38,719 nucleotides of DNA from assembly GCA_016933785.1 (NCBI GenBank), contig JAFGAG010000005.1, forward strand, positions 1 through 38,719, given 5' to 3'. Source of the DNA: Coriobacteriia bacterium (lineage in GTDB: Bacteria; Actinomycetota; Coriobacteriia; Anaerosomatales; Anaerosomataceae). The position numbers and the translations under genes are program-made. How positions within the stretch are numbered: the stretch's first letter is position 1; every line of letters starts with the position of its first letter. Positions 1-7,876 of this stretch are shown piece after piece. The notes under the pieces are model-generated. The model did not search any database, was not told the DNA's origin, and saw only the letters and a program-made list of their open reading frames with translations.

Positions 1-2
1 AC

Positions 3-1445
3 CTGTACGTGGACACGAGCGGCAACCTCTACAGAGTCGAGGCCACGCTCGCCGGGCTCGATGGCCAGCCAGCGGCGACGGTCTATCTCGAGCAGCCGGA
101 CCCCGGCCTCGGGGATGGTAGGTTGTGGTTGGTCGTCACCGTCCCACTTGCACTGGGCCTCATCACGGTAGCCCTCGCCTTCCTGCTCGGCATGGCCATC
201 AGCCGCAGCGTCACCGACCCATTGCACCGCTTCGTCACGTACCTGCAGGAAGAGGGGTACCTTGCGCTGCACGGACTCAGGACCGACGACGCGCTCATGG
301 TCGATCCGGGACTCCCGGAGGACTTCGCCGAATTGGGTGAGGTGATAACCGACCTCATGAGTCAGCTCCGCGTCAATCAGGCCGAGCTCCTCGAAGCGAA
401 CGATCAGGCGCTCGCCGCTGAGCGTGCGTTCCGCACCGTCGTGGAGGAGTCTCCCGAACTCAAGATCCTCGTGCGCGACGGCGTCGTGGAGATCGCGAAT
501 CCCGCGGCGGCACACTTCTTCGGTCTGCATCTCGGTGATCTGCTTCGTGCGGATCCCGCCGGGCTGTTCAGCGGAGTCGAGTTCTTCAGTGAGGCCGGCG
601 AGCCGGTCGACCTGCTCGAGGCCGGCAGGGTGTCCGGCGGGCGGACGCAGGTGGTCCGCTGTGTCGCCGGAGAACAGCCCGAGCGCTGGATGGAAGTAAG
701 CGTCGCGTTCATCGATCCCGATCAACACGACTACGTGATCTCCGCCCGCAACGTCACCGAGGAGCGGCGCCTGGAGGCGCTGCGCGAAGAGGTGCTCTCT
801 CTCGCGTCCCATGACCTTCGAAGTCCGCTCACGGTGGTTCGCGGCTACCTCGACATCCTCGAGAAACCGGTCGAGGACCAGCAGCGAGAGAAGGCGGTGG
901 CGAGCGCACGGCGTGCGACAGAGCGGCTGGAGAGCCTGCTCAATGACCTTCGCGACGCGACGCGCGTCGAGCGCGTGCTCGCCCCGCAGGTCATGCGGCC
1001 CGTGGATCTCGGTGAGCTCGCGCGCCAGGTCGCCGGATCGCTGCAGATCGGCGCCCTGCAGCGTATCGTCGTCGACGCAGCCTCGCCCCTTTGCGTTCTT
1101 GGAGACAGCGACCGGCTGGAGCAGGCCCTCACGAATCTCGTGGGCAATGCGATCAAGCATGGCCCGCCGGAGGGCGAGATTCGGATACGCGTCTCGGAAC
1201 GCGAAGGCCATGCGGTCGTCGCGGTGGAGGATGACGGTCCGGGGATCCCTCTCGAGCATCGGGACACGCTGTTCGAGCGCGGAGTGCGAGGCTCGGAAGA
1301 CACGCCGGGGATGGGACTCGGGCTCTACATCGTGCGAGTCGTGTCTGAGGCCCATGGCGGCCGGGCATACGTGGAACCCACAGCCGACGGGACGAGGTTC
1401 GTGATCGAGCTCTCGTCGATCTCCTCCGAGACAGCCGGCCCCTGA
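3..1445 (+). CDS. Sensor histidine kinase, 5' end cut by the window edge
   Basis: Membrane sensor kinase of a two-component system. The frame is open to the window edge, so the N-terminal sensor domain is missing; a GTG at 9 is probably internal. Numbering from that GTG, one hydrophobic helix spans about residues 39-64. It is followed by a HAMP-like linker (about 62-120), a PAS-like domain (about 140-250), and a HisKA dimerisation helix with the phospho-accepting His268 in SHDLRSP. The C-terminal HATPase domain has the N box (NLVGNAIKHG), G1 (DDGPGIP) and G2 (GMGLGLYIV). The extracellular tail that remains before the helix suggests ligand sensing outside the cell. No response regulator is visible; it is probably upstream of the window. 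It converges with ddl, with only nine bases between the stop codons. The kinase assignment is firm; the signal is unknown. Confidence 0.93.
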   Translation: MYVDTSGNLYRVEATLAGLDGQPAATVYLEQPDPGLGDGRLWLVVTVPLALGLITVALAFLLGMAISRSVTDPLHRFVTYLQEEGYLALHGLRTDDALMVDPGLPEDFAELGEVITDLMSQLRVNQAELLEANDQALAAERAFRTVVEESPELKILVRDGVVEIANPAAAHFFGLHLGDLLRADPAGLFSGVEFFSEAGEPVDLLEAGRVSGGRTQVVRCVAGEQPERWMEVSVAFIDPDQHDYVISARNVTEERRLEALREEVLSLASHDLRSPLTVVRGYLDILEKPVEDQQREKAVASARRATERLESLLNDLRDATRVERVLAPQVMRPVDLGELARQVAGSLQIGALQRIVVDAASPLCVLGDSDRLEQALTNLVGNAIKHGPPEGEIRIRVSEREGHAVVAVEDDGPGIPLEHRDTLFERGVRGSEDTPGMGLGLYIVRVVSEAHGGRAYVEPTADGTRFVIELSSISSETAGP

Positions 1446-1454
1446 GGGTCGTGC

Positions 1455-2387
1455 TCAGCGCTCGCGCGCAAATGAGACCAGCGTGCCACACAGTTCGGGG
1501 AACTCGATCCCGGCCGCACGCGCGGCATCCGGCAGCAAGCTCGTCTTCGTCATGCCGGGGATGGTGTTCACCTCGAGCAGGTACACCGTGCCGTCTGCGG
1601 TGACGATGGTGTCGGCCCGGGACATCCCGCGGCAGGTCAGCGCGCGATGCGCCTCGAGCGCGATGCGCTGGCACTCCTCACGCGCCACGTCCGGGACACG
1701 GGCCGGGATGATGTGACGGCTCATTCCGGGCACGTACTTCGACTCGTAGTCGTAGAACTCGTGCTCGGGGACGACCTCGAGCGTCGGAAGCGCGGTGAGC
1801 TCGCTGTTACCGAGCACGCCGACGGTGACCTCGGCACCAGCCACGAACTCCTCGATGAGCACAGTGCGATCATGCTCGAACGCCCGCTCGATCGCTGGCG
1901 CGAGCTCAGCAGGTTCGTGCACGATGGACATGCCTACGGATGAGCCTTCGCTGACCGGTTTGACGACGAGCTTGCCGCCGAGACGACCGACCATCTCCTC
2001 GACCGAGTACGGGTGTCCGCGCCTTACGACCGCCCACGCGGGAGTGGGTATGCCGGCTGCGACGAATATCTGCTTCGACACGACCTTGTCCATCGCGAGC
2101 GCACTCGCCAGTACCCCCGATCCGACGTACGGGAGCTCGAGAAGCTCGAGCAGTCCCTGGATGGTGCCGTCCTCGCCGAAGCGGCCGTGCAGACAGATGA
2201 ACGCCAGGTCGAAGCGTCCGGTGCGCAGTGTCTCGATGAATCCGATATCGGCCGTATCTACGTGGACGACCTCATGCCCGATCGATGCCAGGGCTCTGGA
2301 GACCTGCTCGCCGGTGTGCAGCGACACCTCACGTTCGGCCGAGCGACCCCCCATGAGGATCGCTATACGCAGCGCGCGCTCGCTCAT
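1455..2387 (-). CDS. ddl: D-alanine--D-alanine ligase
   Basis: ATP-grasp ligase that joins two D-alanines for peptidoglycan precursors in the cytosol. The start chosen is the ATG at 2387, which gives MSERALRIAILMGG with GGAG about 10 bases upstream and a 310-residue protein, the usual Ddl size. A longer open frame upstream overlaps the neighbouring gene and has no Ddl character. Visible motifs are the N-terminal GGRSAEREVSLHTG, the ATP-grasp loop KPVSEGSSVG, EEFVAGAEVTVGV, and the C-terminal LLEVNTIPGMT that carries metal and substrate ligands. The EFYDYESKY segment keeps the tyrosine typical of D-Ala-D-Ala rather than D-Ala-D-Lac ligases. The start overlaps the stop of the upstream membrane-protein gene by four bases (ATGA), so the two are probably coupled. 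Confidence 0.95.
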   Translation of the reverse strand: MSERALRIAILMGGRSAEREVSLHTGEQVSRALASIGHEVVHVDTADIGFIETLRTGRFDLAFICLHGRFGEDGTIQGLLELLELPYVGSGVLASALAMDKVVSKQIFVAAGIPTPAWAVVRRGHPYSVEEMVGRLGGKLVVKPVSEGSSVGMSIVHEPAELAPAIERAFEHDRTVLIEEFVAGAEVTVGVLGNSELTALPTLEVVPEHEFYDYESKYVPGMSRHIIPARVPDVAREECQRIALEAHRALTCRGMSRADTIVTADGTVYLLEVNTIPGMTKTSLLPDAARAAGIEFPELCGTLVSFARER

Positions 2388-2830
2388 CCCAGGACTCCAT
2401 TCATCGTCATCAGCTCGATCGCGTACAGAGTGCCGAGCCATATCATCACACCGAACACAGCCGCGAGCGCGCCGCGCGTCATGGCCGAAGCCAGCAGGCC
2501 GCGCCGGGCGCTCTCCGGGCGACGTCCGCGCGCGACCACCCACACGATGAACGAGAGTACAGGGCCCGCAGCCGAGAGCACGGTACCCGCCCAGAGCAGT
2601 GCGGGGTACTCGGGCATCCAGCGCGCGGGGGACTCAGCGGTCGCGCCGCGGAGCAGATACGCCGAGGCTGCAGCGAGAGCGGCCCAGGCGCCCAGGTACA
2701 GCGCGAACGGGACCCAGGTGAGTCCACCGCCGACCGCCTCGACGAGGGCGGCATCGGCCGCAGCGGGAACGGTGGTGACGGTCTCCTCCGACTCCGGATC
2801 AGGTGTTGCGGTGTCGTCTGCATCGGACAC
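2384..2830 (-). CDS. Predicted four-helix membrane protein upstream of ddl
   Basis: Family not recognised. The 148-residue protein starts with GTG at 2830, behind a strong SD-like GAGGGGAG about eight bases upstream. The first 35 residues are acidic and low in complexity (Asp, Glu, Thr, Pro, Ala). About four hydrophobic segments follow, centred roughly on residues 45, 75, 90 and 130. No catalytic motif is visible. Its stop codon overlaps the ddl start in ATGA, so it is the first gene of a two-gene unit with ddl. That makes a link to cell-envelope synthesis possible, but only by context. Confidence 0.75.
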   Translation of the reverse strand: MSDADDTATPDPESEETVTTVPAAADAALVEAVGGGLTWVPFALYLGAWAALAAASAYLLRGATAESPARWMPEYPALLWAGTVLSAAGPVLSFIVWVVARGRRPESARRGLLASAMTRGALAAVFGVMIWLGTLYAIELMTMNGVLG

Positions 2831-2948
2831 GCGGCCGACTCCCCTCGACGGTTTCTCGGGTCAGTCTAGTCGAGCCGCACCGCCTCACACAATGCGCCAT
2901 CGACCCTCGGCCGCGCTATGGAGCTTTCGTGGATTCGCCGTGCGTGGC

Positions 2949-2977
2949 GTCCGTCGGCTCAGTGCGCGGCGTACTAT
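2949..2977 (+). promoter_or_regulatory. Possible promoter for the HtrA-like gene
   Basis: A TACTAT hexamer at 2972-2977 resembles a sigma-70-type -10 element about 43 bases before the start codon. No good -35 is seen at the expected distance, so this is only a candidate within the 189-base divergent intergenic region. Confidence 0.3.
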
Positions 2978-3019
2978 GAGGGCGTCGCGAACATATTCGC
3001 GTGAGAAAGGACCAATGAC

Positions 3020-4306
3020 ATGCACGAAGAACCGACATCCCCGCCCGAGACTCCTGTTGCCCCCTCGGCGCCTGAATCCACCCAGCCCGTCGCGCCCGTT
3101 CCACCGGTGGCGTCGGCACCCCCTGTCGCCGCGACTTCTCCGGTCGCGCCGGTCGCATCGGACGTCCCCCGTCGTGTGGGGGCAGCCGGCGTCATCGCCA
3201 TCGCGGTCGTGCTCTCGCTGTTCGCAGGCGCTGCGGCCGGACTGGTCGGTGGTTATGCGGCGTACCGGTTCGCGCCCGAGTCACCGGTCTCCGCAGGCAC
3301 CATCGAGCTCGTGGGCGACAAGACCGAGGAGGTCGTCGCCGCAGCCGCAGCCGTGGCACTGCCCTCAGTGGTGAACATCGACGTGTCCGCCGGCCGGTCC
3401 TCGGGAGAGGATCTCTCGCCCGGGCATCCCGATGTCCCGATTCAGGGAGAGGGTTCCGGCGTGGCGTACCTGGAGGCCCCCGATGGCGGGACTTACATCA
3501 TCACGAACAACCACGTCGTGGACGGTGCGACGGAGATCATGGTGACCGACTCGACCGGCGAGCGGCACCGTGCAGAGCTCATCGGCGGCGACGGCGACAG
3601 TGACATCGCGGTCGTCCGGGTCGATGCGGATATCCCGACCATCGAGACAGGCGACATCGACACGCTGGTCGTGGGGCAGCTCGCGATCGCCATCGGCTCA
3701 CCGTTCGGCCTCGAGCACTCCGTGACGTCCGGTGTCATCTCGGCCCTGCACCGCCCGCTCACGGATTTCGGAGGCGGCGACGGCGAGTATCCCTACGTCG
3801 ACTCGATCCAGACCGACGCGGCCATCAATCCGGGCAACTCTGGCGGCGCGCTCGTGGACCGCGAAGGGCGGCTCATCGGGATCCCCTCGGCTATCTACAG
3901 CAACACCGGTGTCTCCGATGGCGTCGGCCTCGCGATCCCAGTCGACCGCGCAACCCAGGCAGCCGACGAGCTCATCGAGAAGGGACGCGTCGACACGCCG
4001 TTCCTGGGCGTGATCGGCCAGACGGTCACCCCGGCACTGGTCACTGAGAAGGACCTGCCGGTAGACGAAGGCGCGTACATCGTCGAAGTGTCGCCTGGCT
4101 CGGAGGCCGAGAAGGCCGGGGTCTTGCCGGGCGACGTGATCGTGGCGGTCGATGACGGCCGCGTGCGGACCATGGACGATCTCGTTCTCGCGGTCCGCAG
4201 GCGCGCCGTGGGCGACGAGGTCACGCTGAGGATCTGGCGCGATGGCGAGCGAATCGAGCTCGAGATGGTTGTGGGCGTCAAGCCCGACAGCGTGGCCAGG
4301 CAGTAG
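3020..4306 (+). CDS. HtrA/DegP-like membrane-anchored serine protease with PDZ domain
   Basis: Trypsin-like S1C protease for quality control of extracytoplasmic proteins. The start at 3020 is supported by AGAAAGGA (3004-3011) eight bases upstream. The first 50 residues are a Pro/Ala/Val-rich cytosolic tail. One transmembrane helix follows at about 54-78, so the protease domain faces outward. The catalytic triad is visible: His165 in NNHVVDGA, Asp195 in DSDIAVVRV, and Ser274 in NPGNSGGALVD. A single PDZ domain occupies about residues 325-420, with a GAYIVEVSPGSEAEKAGV-type carboxylate-binding region. The architecture matches the one-TM, one-PDZ HtrA proteins of Gram-positive bacteria. The gene is monocistronic and is followed by a strong hairpin. 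It is divergent from the membrane protein-ddl pair. Confidence 0.95.
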   Translation: MHEEPTSPPETPVAPSAPESTQPVAPVPPVASAPPVAATSPVAPVASDVPRRVGAAGVIAIAVVLSLFAGAAAGLVGGYAAYRFAPESPVSAGTIELVGDKTEEVVAAAAAVALPSVVNIDVSAGRSSGEDLSPGHPDVPIQGEGSGVAYLEAPDGGTYIITNNHVVDGATEIMVTDSTGERHRAELIGGDGDSDIAVVRVDADIPTIETGDIDTLVVGQLAIAIGSPFGLEHSVTSGVISALHRPLTDFGGGDGEYPYVDSIQTDAAINPGNSGGALVDREGRLIGIPSAIYSNTGVSDGVGLAIPVDRATQAADELIEKGRVDTPFLGVIGQTVTPALVTEKDLPVDEGAYIVEVSPGSEAEKAGVLPGDVIVAVDDGRVRTMDDLVLAVRRRAVGDEVTLRIWRDGERIELEMVVGVKPDSVARQ

Positions 4307-4328
4307 CGAGAACCTCACCGGGAACGCC

Positions 4329-4357
4329 GAGGGGGGCGCCCGCCGGGCGCCCCCCTC
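4329..4357 (+). terminator. Strong hairpin terminator after the HtrA-like gene
   Basis: A perfect 13-bp GC-rich stem (arms 4329-4341 and 4345-4357) with a three-base loop starts 23 bases after the protease stop codon. The following bases are only moderately T-rich (GTGTCGTGTCTTGTC). It lies between two convergent genes and could also stop leftward transcription from the cytochrome operon, though that side has no T tract. Confidence 0.8.
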
Positions 4358-4387
4358 GTGTCGTGTCTTGTCGTGTCCGCCCCCTGG

Positions 4388-5773
4388 CTACTTCGCGTTG
4401 CGGCGTTTGACGATCAGGAACACCACGCCCGCGACAAGCGCAACAGCGGCGGCCATGAGCAGCATCTCTACCGTGCCGAGCGCCGTGACAGGGTCTTCCG
4501 AGGCGCCGTCCTCCTGGTCGGCCGCTTCAGGCGCCGGCTCGTCTGACTCCATGGCCTCGGCCGACGAGTACACGGTCTTGGTGATCTCGGCCATGGTCGT
4601 CGTGGGAACCTCTACACCGGCGCCCTCGGCGATCTCCTCCGAGCAGGAGCGGTAATACAGCGCGGCCTTCACGGTGACAGGACCCTCGGCCATGGCGAAG
4701 CTGTACTCGTTGGAGGTGGATTCGCGCGGCGGGATGCGGTCGTCGGTGTGGACCTCGAACGCGTCCCACATCTCGGCCGGGTAGTTGCCCGCTTCGTCCT
4801 TCATCACGGTCCCGAAGTCACGCCGCTCGCGCAGCAGCTCCGTGCCGTCGGCATCGGTCGCGGTGACCTCGAGCCACATCTGCCGCACCTCGGTCAGACC
4901 GGTGGGCAGATAGTGACCGGCACCGACGTTGGTGATGGTCGTCGTGACAGCGACATCGCCGCTCTCTACGATCTCGGGCAACTCGAGGTCGAGCTGCGCC
5001 GCCGCCTTGAGCCGTTCTTCCGCCTTGTCAGCATCACCGAGCGCGACATTCCCGCCGGCGAACGTCATCGTGTAGATATGCTCGCGATCGGGGCCGGTGG
5101 AGGCCGCCTTGCCTGGGTTCGGCTTGGTGACACCCGGTCCGGGAGTCATGTGGCAGTCCTGGCACACGATGCCTTCGGCGGAATACGGTCCGTTCTTCCA
5201 CTCGGTGTAAGTCGCCTCAAGATGGACCCCATTTGAGGGATGGTTCACGTTGTGGCAGGAGCCGCAGAACTCCGCCGTCTCATGGAACTGCGAATATGCG
5301 GCTGCGTGTGGTGCCTGAGGGTCCTTGAGCTGCGCGACTCGCACGTCCTCCTCGCTGACGATCTGCGAGGCGTTGCCGATCGGGTCGTTCGTCCCCGTGA
5401 CGTGGTGACAGAACGCGCACGTCACGCCCTCGTTGGCCACATCAGATGCGCCCGAGTGGTCGAGACCGGAGACTTCACCTGCCATGACGCCGACTGGTGT
5501 GTGGCAGGTGAGGCAGAACGGTGTGACGGCGCCACCCGTCGCCTTATCGGCTTCAGCGATCTTATAGAGGTAGATGGGGTCGGTGAGCGCCTGCGCGTGC
5601 ATGGACGGCTCCCACTGTGTGAAGAGGTCCGAGTGGCACCCGCACGCCGTCGAGGACGGGAAGTTCGAACTCGGCATCGACGGTAGCGCCGCCGCGACGG
5701 CCGGTACTGCGAAGACCGCGAGCACCAACACCATGACGACCATCGATGACACCGAACGTACGGTCATGCGCAT
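4388..5773 (-). CDS. Multihaem c-type cytochrome, membrane-anchored (paralogue 1)
   Basis: Exported cytochrome of 461 residues. A signal peptide (about 1-29) is followed by a cytochrome c554-like haem region with four canonical sites: CLTCH (87-91), CAFCH (119-123), CGSCH (170-174) and CQDCH (204-208). Where the first site is expected, the sequence is Cys44-Gly-Cys-His47, one residue shorter than CXXCH, in front of the family-like DLFTQWEPSMHAQAL. A beta-rich domain follows (about 255-400) with NVGAGHYLPTG, a motif common in large multihaem cytochromes. A C-terminal helix at about 433-455 ends in KRRNAK and is the likely anchor. The start at 5773 is behind AAAGGAGC. It is the second gene of a tandem pair, 52 bases after its paralogue. 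A role in extracytoplasmic electron transfer is likely, but the partner and substrate are unknown. Confidence 0.9.
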   Translation of the reverse strand: MRMTVRSVSSMVVMVLVLAVFAVPAVAAALPSMPSSNFPSSTACGCHSDLFTQWEPSMHAQALTDPIYLYKIAEADKATGGAVTPFCLTCHTPVGVMAGEVSGLDHSGASDVANEGVTCAFCHHVTGTNDPIGNASQIVSEEDVRVAQLKDPQAPHAAAYSQFHETAEFCGSCHNVNHPSNGVHLEATYTEWKNGPYSAEGIVCQDCHMTPGPGVTKPNPGKAASTGPDREHIYTMTFAGGNVALGDADKAEERLKAAAQLDLELPEIVESGDVAVTTTITNVGAGHYLPTGLTEVRQMWLEVTATDADGTELLRERRDFGTVMKDEAGNYPAEMWDAFEVHTDDRIPPRESTSNEYSFAMAEGPVTVKAALYYRSCSEEIAEGAGVEVPTTTMAEITKTVYSSAEAMESDEPAPEAADQEDGASEDPVTALGTVEMLLMAAAVALVAGVVFLIVKRRNAK

Positions 5774-5825
5774 GCCCGCTCCTTTCGAATGTGCGTCTGT
5801 GGCGGCGGGAGGGCCGCCGCCCGAC

Positions 5826-7178
5826 TCACGCCTTCTTCATCATGAATCTCATGCCGACGAGGACGACAGCCATCAGACCGAAGACGACGGCTGTGATGAC
5901 AAGACCGATCAGCCCACCGGTCCCATCCTGCATCGCCCGGAACTCCTCGTCGGTCATCCCCATAGCGTCTTCCGATGAGTACACGGTCCTGGTGACCTCT
6001 GCCATGGTGGTGGTGGGGATCTCGACACCAGCCTTCTTGGCGATCTCCTCGGAGCACGAGCGGTAGTAGAGCGCGGCCTTCACCGTGACCGCACCTTCAG
6101 CCATCGGGAAGCTGTACTCGTTGGAGGTCGACTCGCGCGGCGGGATGCGGTCGTCGCTGTGGAAGCCCACCGCGTCCCACAGGTAGACCGGGTAGTTGCC
6201 GGCCGCATCCTTGAGCACGGTGCCGAAGTCGCGCCGCTCGCGCAGCAGCTCCGTGCCATCGGCATCGATCGCGGTGACCTCGAGCCACATCTGCCTCATG
6301 TCGGTGAGGCCGGTGGGCAGGTAGTGACCGGCACCCACGTTGGTGATCGTGGTCGTCACGGCCACGTTCCCGCTCTCGGCGATCTCGGGCAGATCGAGGT
6401 CGAGCCTGGCTGCCGAGCGCAGCCGCTCCTCGGCCCGCACCGCGTCACCGAGCCCCACGTTGCCTCCCGCGAAGGTCATCATCGCGACGTGCTCGCGAGT
6501 GGGTCCGCCCGCTGCGGCCTTGCCCTCTCGGGGCTTGATCACTCCGGCGCCGGGTGTCATGTGGCAGTCCTGGCAGACGACGCCCTCGGCCGGATACGGG
6601 CCGTTCTTCCACTCCGTGTAGGTCGCTTCGAGCGGTATCCCGTTACCGGGATGGTTGACGTTGTGGCAGTTGCCGCAGAACTCGGCGGTTCGATGGAACT
6701 GCGAGTATGCGGCCTGGTGCGCCGTGCCGGGCTGTGGATCAGCGATGGGGCCGAGCTTCACGCCATCGCCGGTGACTGCGGTCGAGGTGTCGCCGACGTA
6801 GTCTCCCGCCGTCCCGTTGACCTGGTGGCAGAAGTCGCAGGTGACACCTTCGGCACCCGCGGGCGTGACCCGGGACTGATCGAGACTCGTGAGCTCACCG
6901 GCCATGACGGCGATCGGCGAATGACACGCGTTGCAGAACGGCCCGAGCGCTCCACCCGTCGCCTCTTCGCCGAGCTTGAGCTCGTACAGGTAGATAGGGT
7001 CGCTGAGCGCCTTCGCGTGCATCGACACGCCCCACTGGTCGACGAACGCGGCGTGACACCCGCAGCCCGCCGACGATTGGAACAGCGAACTCGGCATCGA
7101 CGGCAAGGCCGATGCAGCCGATGGGACCAACACGACCGCCATGCAGATCGCCAAGAACAGCCTGGGCCTGAGTCTCAT
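5826..7178 (-). CDS. Multihaem c-type cytochrome, membrane-anchored (paralogue 2)
   Basis: Paralogue of the downstream cytochrome, 450 residues from the ATG at 7178. That start is chosen because GAAGGGGG lies about six bases upstream and a clean signal peptide begins there (positive charge, then a hydrophobic core to about residue 24). Haem sites are CNACH (82-86), CDFCH (114-118), CGNCH (168-172) and CQDCH (202-206). The first site is again short: Cys39-Gly-Cys-His42. The beta-rich domain with NVGAGHYLPTG and the terminal hydrophobic helix (GLIGLVITAVVFGLMAVVLV region) match the paralogue. It is first in the operon. The central spacer (about 120-155) differs most from the sister protein, while the C-terminal domain is nearly the same even at the DNA level. 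Confidence 0.9.
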   Translation of the reverse strand: MRLRPRLFLAICMAVVLVPSAASALPSMPSSLFQSSAGCGCHAAFVDQWGVSMHAKALSDPIYLYELKLGEEATGGALGPFCNACHSPIAVMAGELTSLDQSRVTPAGAEGVTCDFCHQVNGTAGDYVGDTSTAVTGDGVKLGPIADPQPGTAHQAAYSQFHRTAEFCGNCHNVNHPGNGIPLEATYTEWKNGPYPAEGVVCQDCHMTPGAGVIKPREGKAAAGGPTREHVAMMTFAGGNVGLGDAVRAEERLRSAARLDLDLPEIAESGNVAVTTTITNVGAGHYLPTGLTDMRQMWLEVTAIDADGTELLRERRDFGTVLKDAAGNYPVYLWDAVGFHSDDRIPPRESTSNEYSFPMAEGAVTVKAALYYRSCSEEIAKKAGVEIPTTTMAEVTRTVYSSEDAMGMTDEEFRAMQDGTGGLIGLVITAVVFGLMAVVLVGMRFMMKKA

Positions 7179-7252
7179 GGTAAGCCCCCTTCTCATCCCC
7201 GATCGGCGCGTCCACGACAGCGCTCCGGCAAGACAAACGTACCGCAGGATGG

Positions 7253-7281
7253 CGCTCAGCGGTTGTGAGATGCGCTGAGCG
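7253..7281. repeat. Inverted repeat in the divergent cytochrome-rubrerythrin intergenic region
   Basis: CGCTCAGC (7253-7260) and GCTGAGCG (7274-7281) form a perfect 8-bp inverted repeat with a 13-base spacer. It sits between the divergent start codons at 7178 and 7376. It could be an operator or a 5'-leader hairpin; the sequence does not decide. Confidence 0.45.
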
Positions 7282-7326
7282 GTCATCAGGGCACGACAGA
7301 AGGTGCGTTTCGTCTGAGCGTGCCGC

Positions 7327-7332
7327 TATGAT
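7327..7332 (+). promoter_or_regulatory. Possible -10 element for the rubrerythrin-rlmN operon
   Basis: TATGAT at 7327-7332 resembles a -10 element 43 bases before the start codon. The -35 position (around 7304-7310) holds only TGCGTTT, a poor match. This is a weak candidate, or a promoter needing an activator. Confidence 0.3.
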
Positions 7333-7375
7333 GGTACCCGTGACCCAAGCCAGTTCACCGGGAGAGGAGCTGATC

Positions 7376-7876
7376 ATGGAGATGTATCGCTGCAAGGGGT
7401 GCGGCTACCTACACGTCGGCCCCGCTCCGGAACGCTGCCCAGTCTGCGGCGCTCCTCAGTCGTTCTTCAACGCGTACGACGGACCCGGCGACCTCACCGG
7501 CACCCGGACGCTTGAGAATCTCATGTCCGCATTCGCGGGCGAATCGCAGGCTTATCAGCGCTACACGCTGTTCGCCCGGATCGCCGGACTCGAGGGCCGC
7601 AATGGCGCGAAGAAGGCGTTCGAGCGGGCGCTGACCGAGGAGGCAGCCCACGCGCTCGGCAACCTTGCGTACGCAGGTGGCTTCGGCTCGACAGATGACA
7701 ACCTCACCGCAGCTGTCGCAGGCGAAGAGCACGAGACCGTCGACATGTATCCTGCCTTCGCCGAAATCGCCGAGGAGGAGGGCTACCCGCAGATCGCCCA
7801 GTACTTCCGGGCGCTCGGAGGCTACGAACGTCAGCACCGTGACGCGTACAAGAAGGTCCTCGACAGTGGTGAATGA
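7376..7876 (+). CDS. Rubrerythrin with N-terminal rubredoxin domain
   Basis: Non-haem di-iron peroxidase of anaerobes that reduces hydrogen peroxide in the cytosol. The 166-residue protein starts at ATG 7376, behind AGAGGAG (7363-7369); a longer upstream frame is not needed. The rubredoxin-type iron site is N-terminal (Cys6, Cys9, Cys21, Cys24), which is the reversed domain order relative to classical rubrerythrin. The ferritin-like four-helix domain follows, with iron-ligand motifs AGESQAYQRY, EEAAH, AGEEH and YERQH. The reductant is likely a rubredoxin or NAD(P)H-linked protein encoded elsewhere. The stop overlaps the GTG of rlmN by 11 bases, which indicates a two-gene unit with coupled translation. 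Confidence 0.93.
   Translation: MEMYRCKGCGYLHVGPAPERCPVCGAPQSFFNAYDGPGDLTGTRTLENLMSAFAGESQAYQRYTLFARIAGLEGRNGAKKAFERALTEEAAHALGNLAYAGGFGSTDDNLTAAVAGEEHETVDMYPAFAEIAEEEGYPQIAQYFRALGGYERQHRDAYKKVLDSGE

Noticed and set aside
1455-2543. Longer start for ddl at 2543
   Set aside because: The extra 52 residues are Arg/Asp-rich without family similarity and overlap the upstream membrane-protein gene; ATG 2387 has an SD and the standard Ddl N-terminus.
6159-7268. 369-codon open frame antisense to cytochrome paralogue 2
   Set aside because: No recognisable domain; the minus-strand gene has a signal peptide, haem motifs and an SD.
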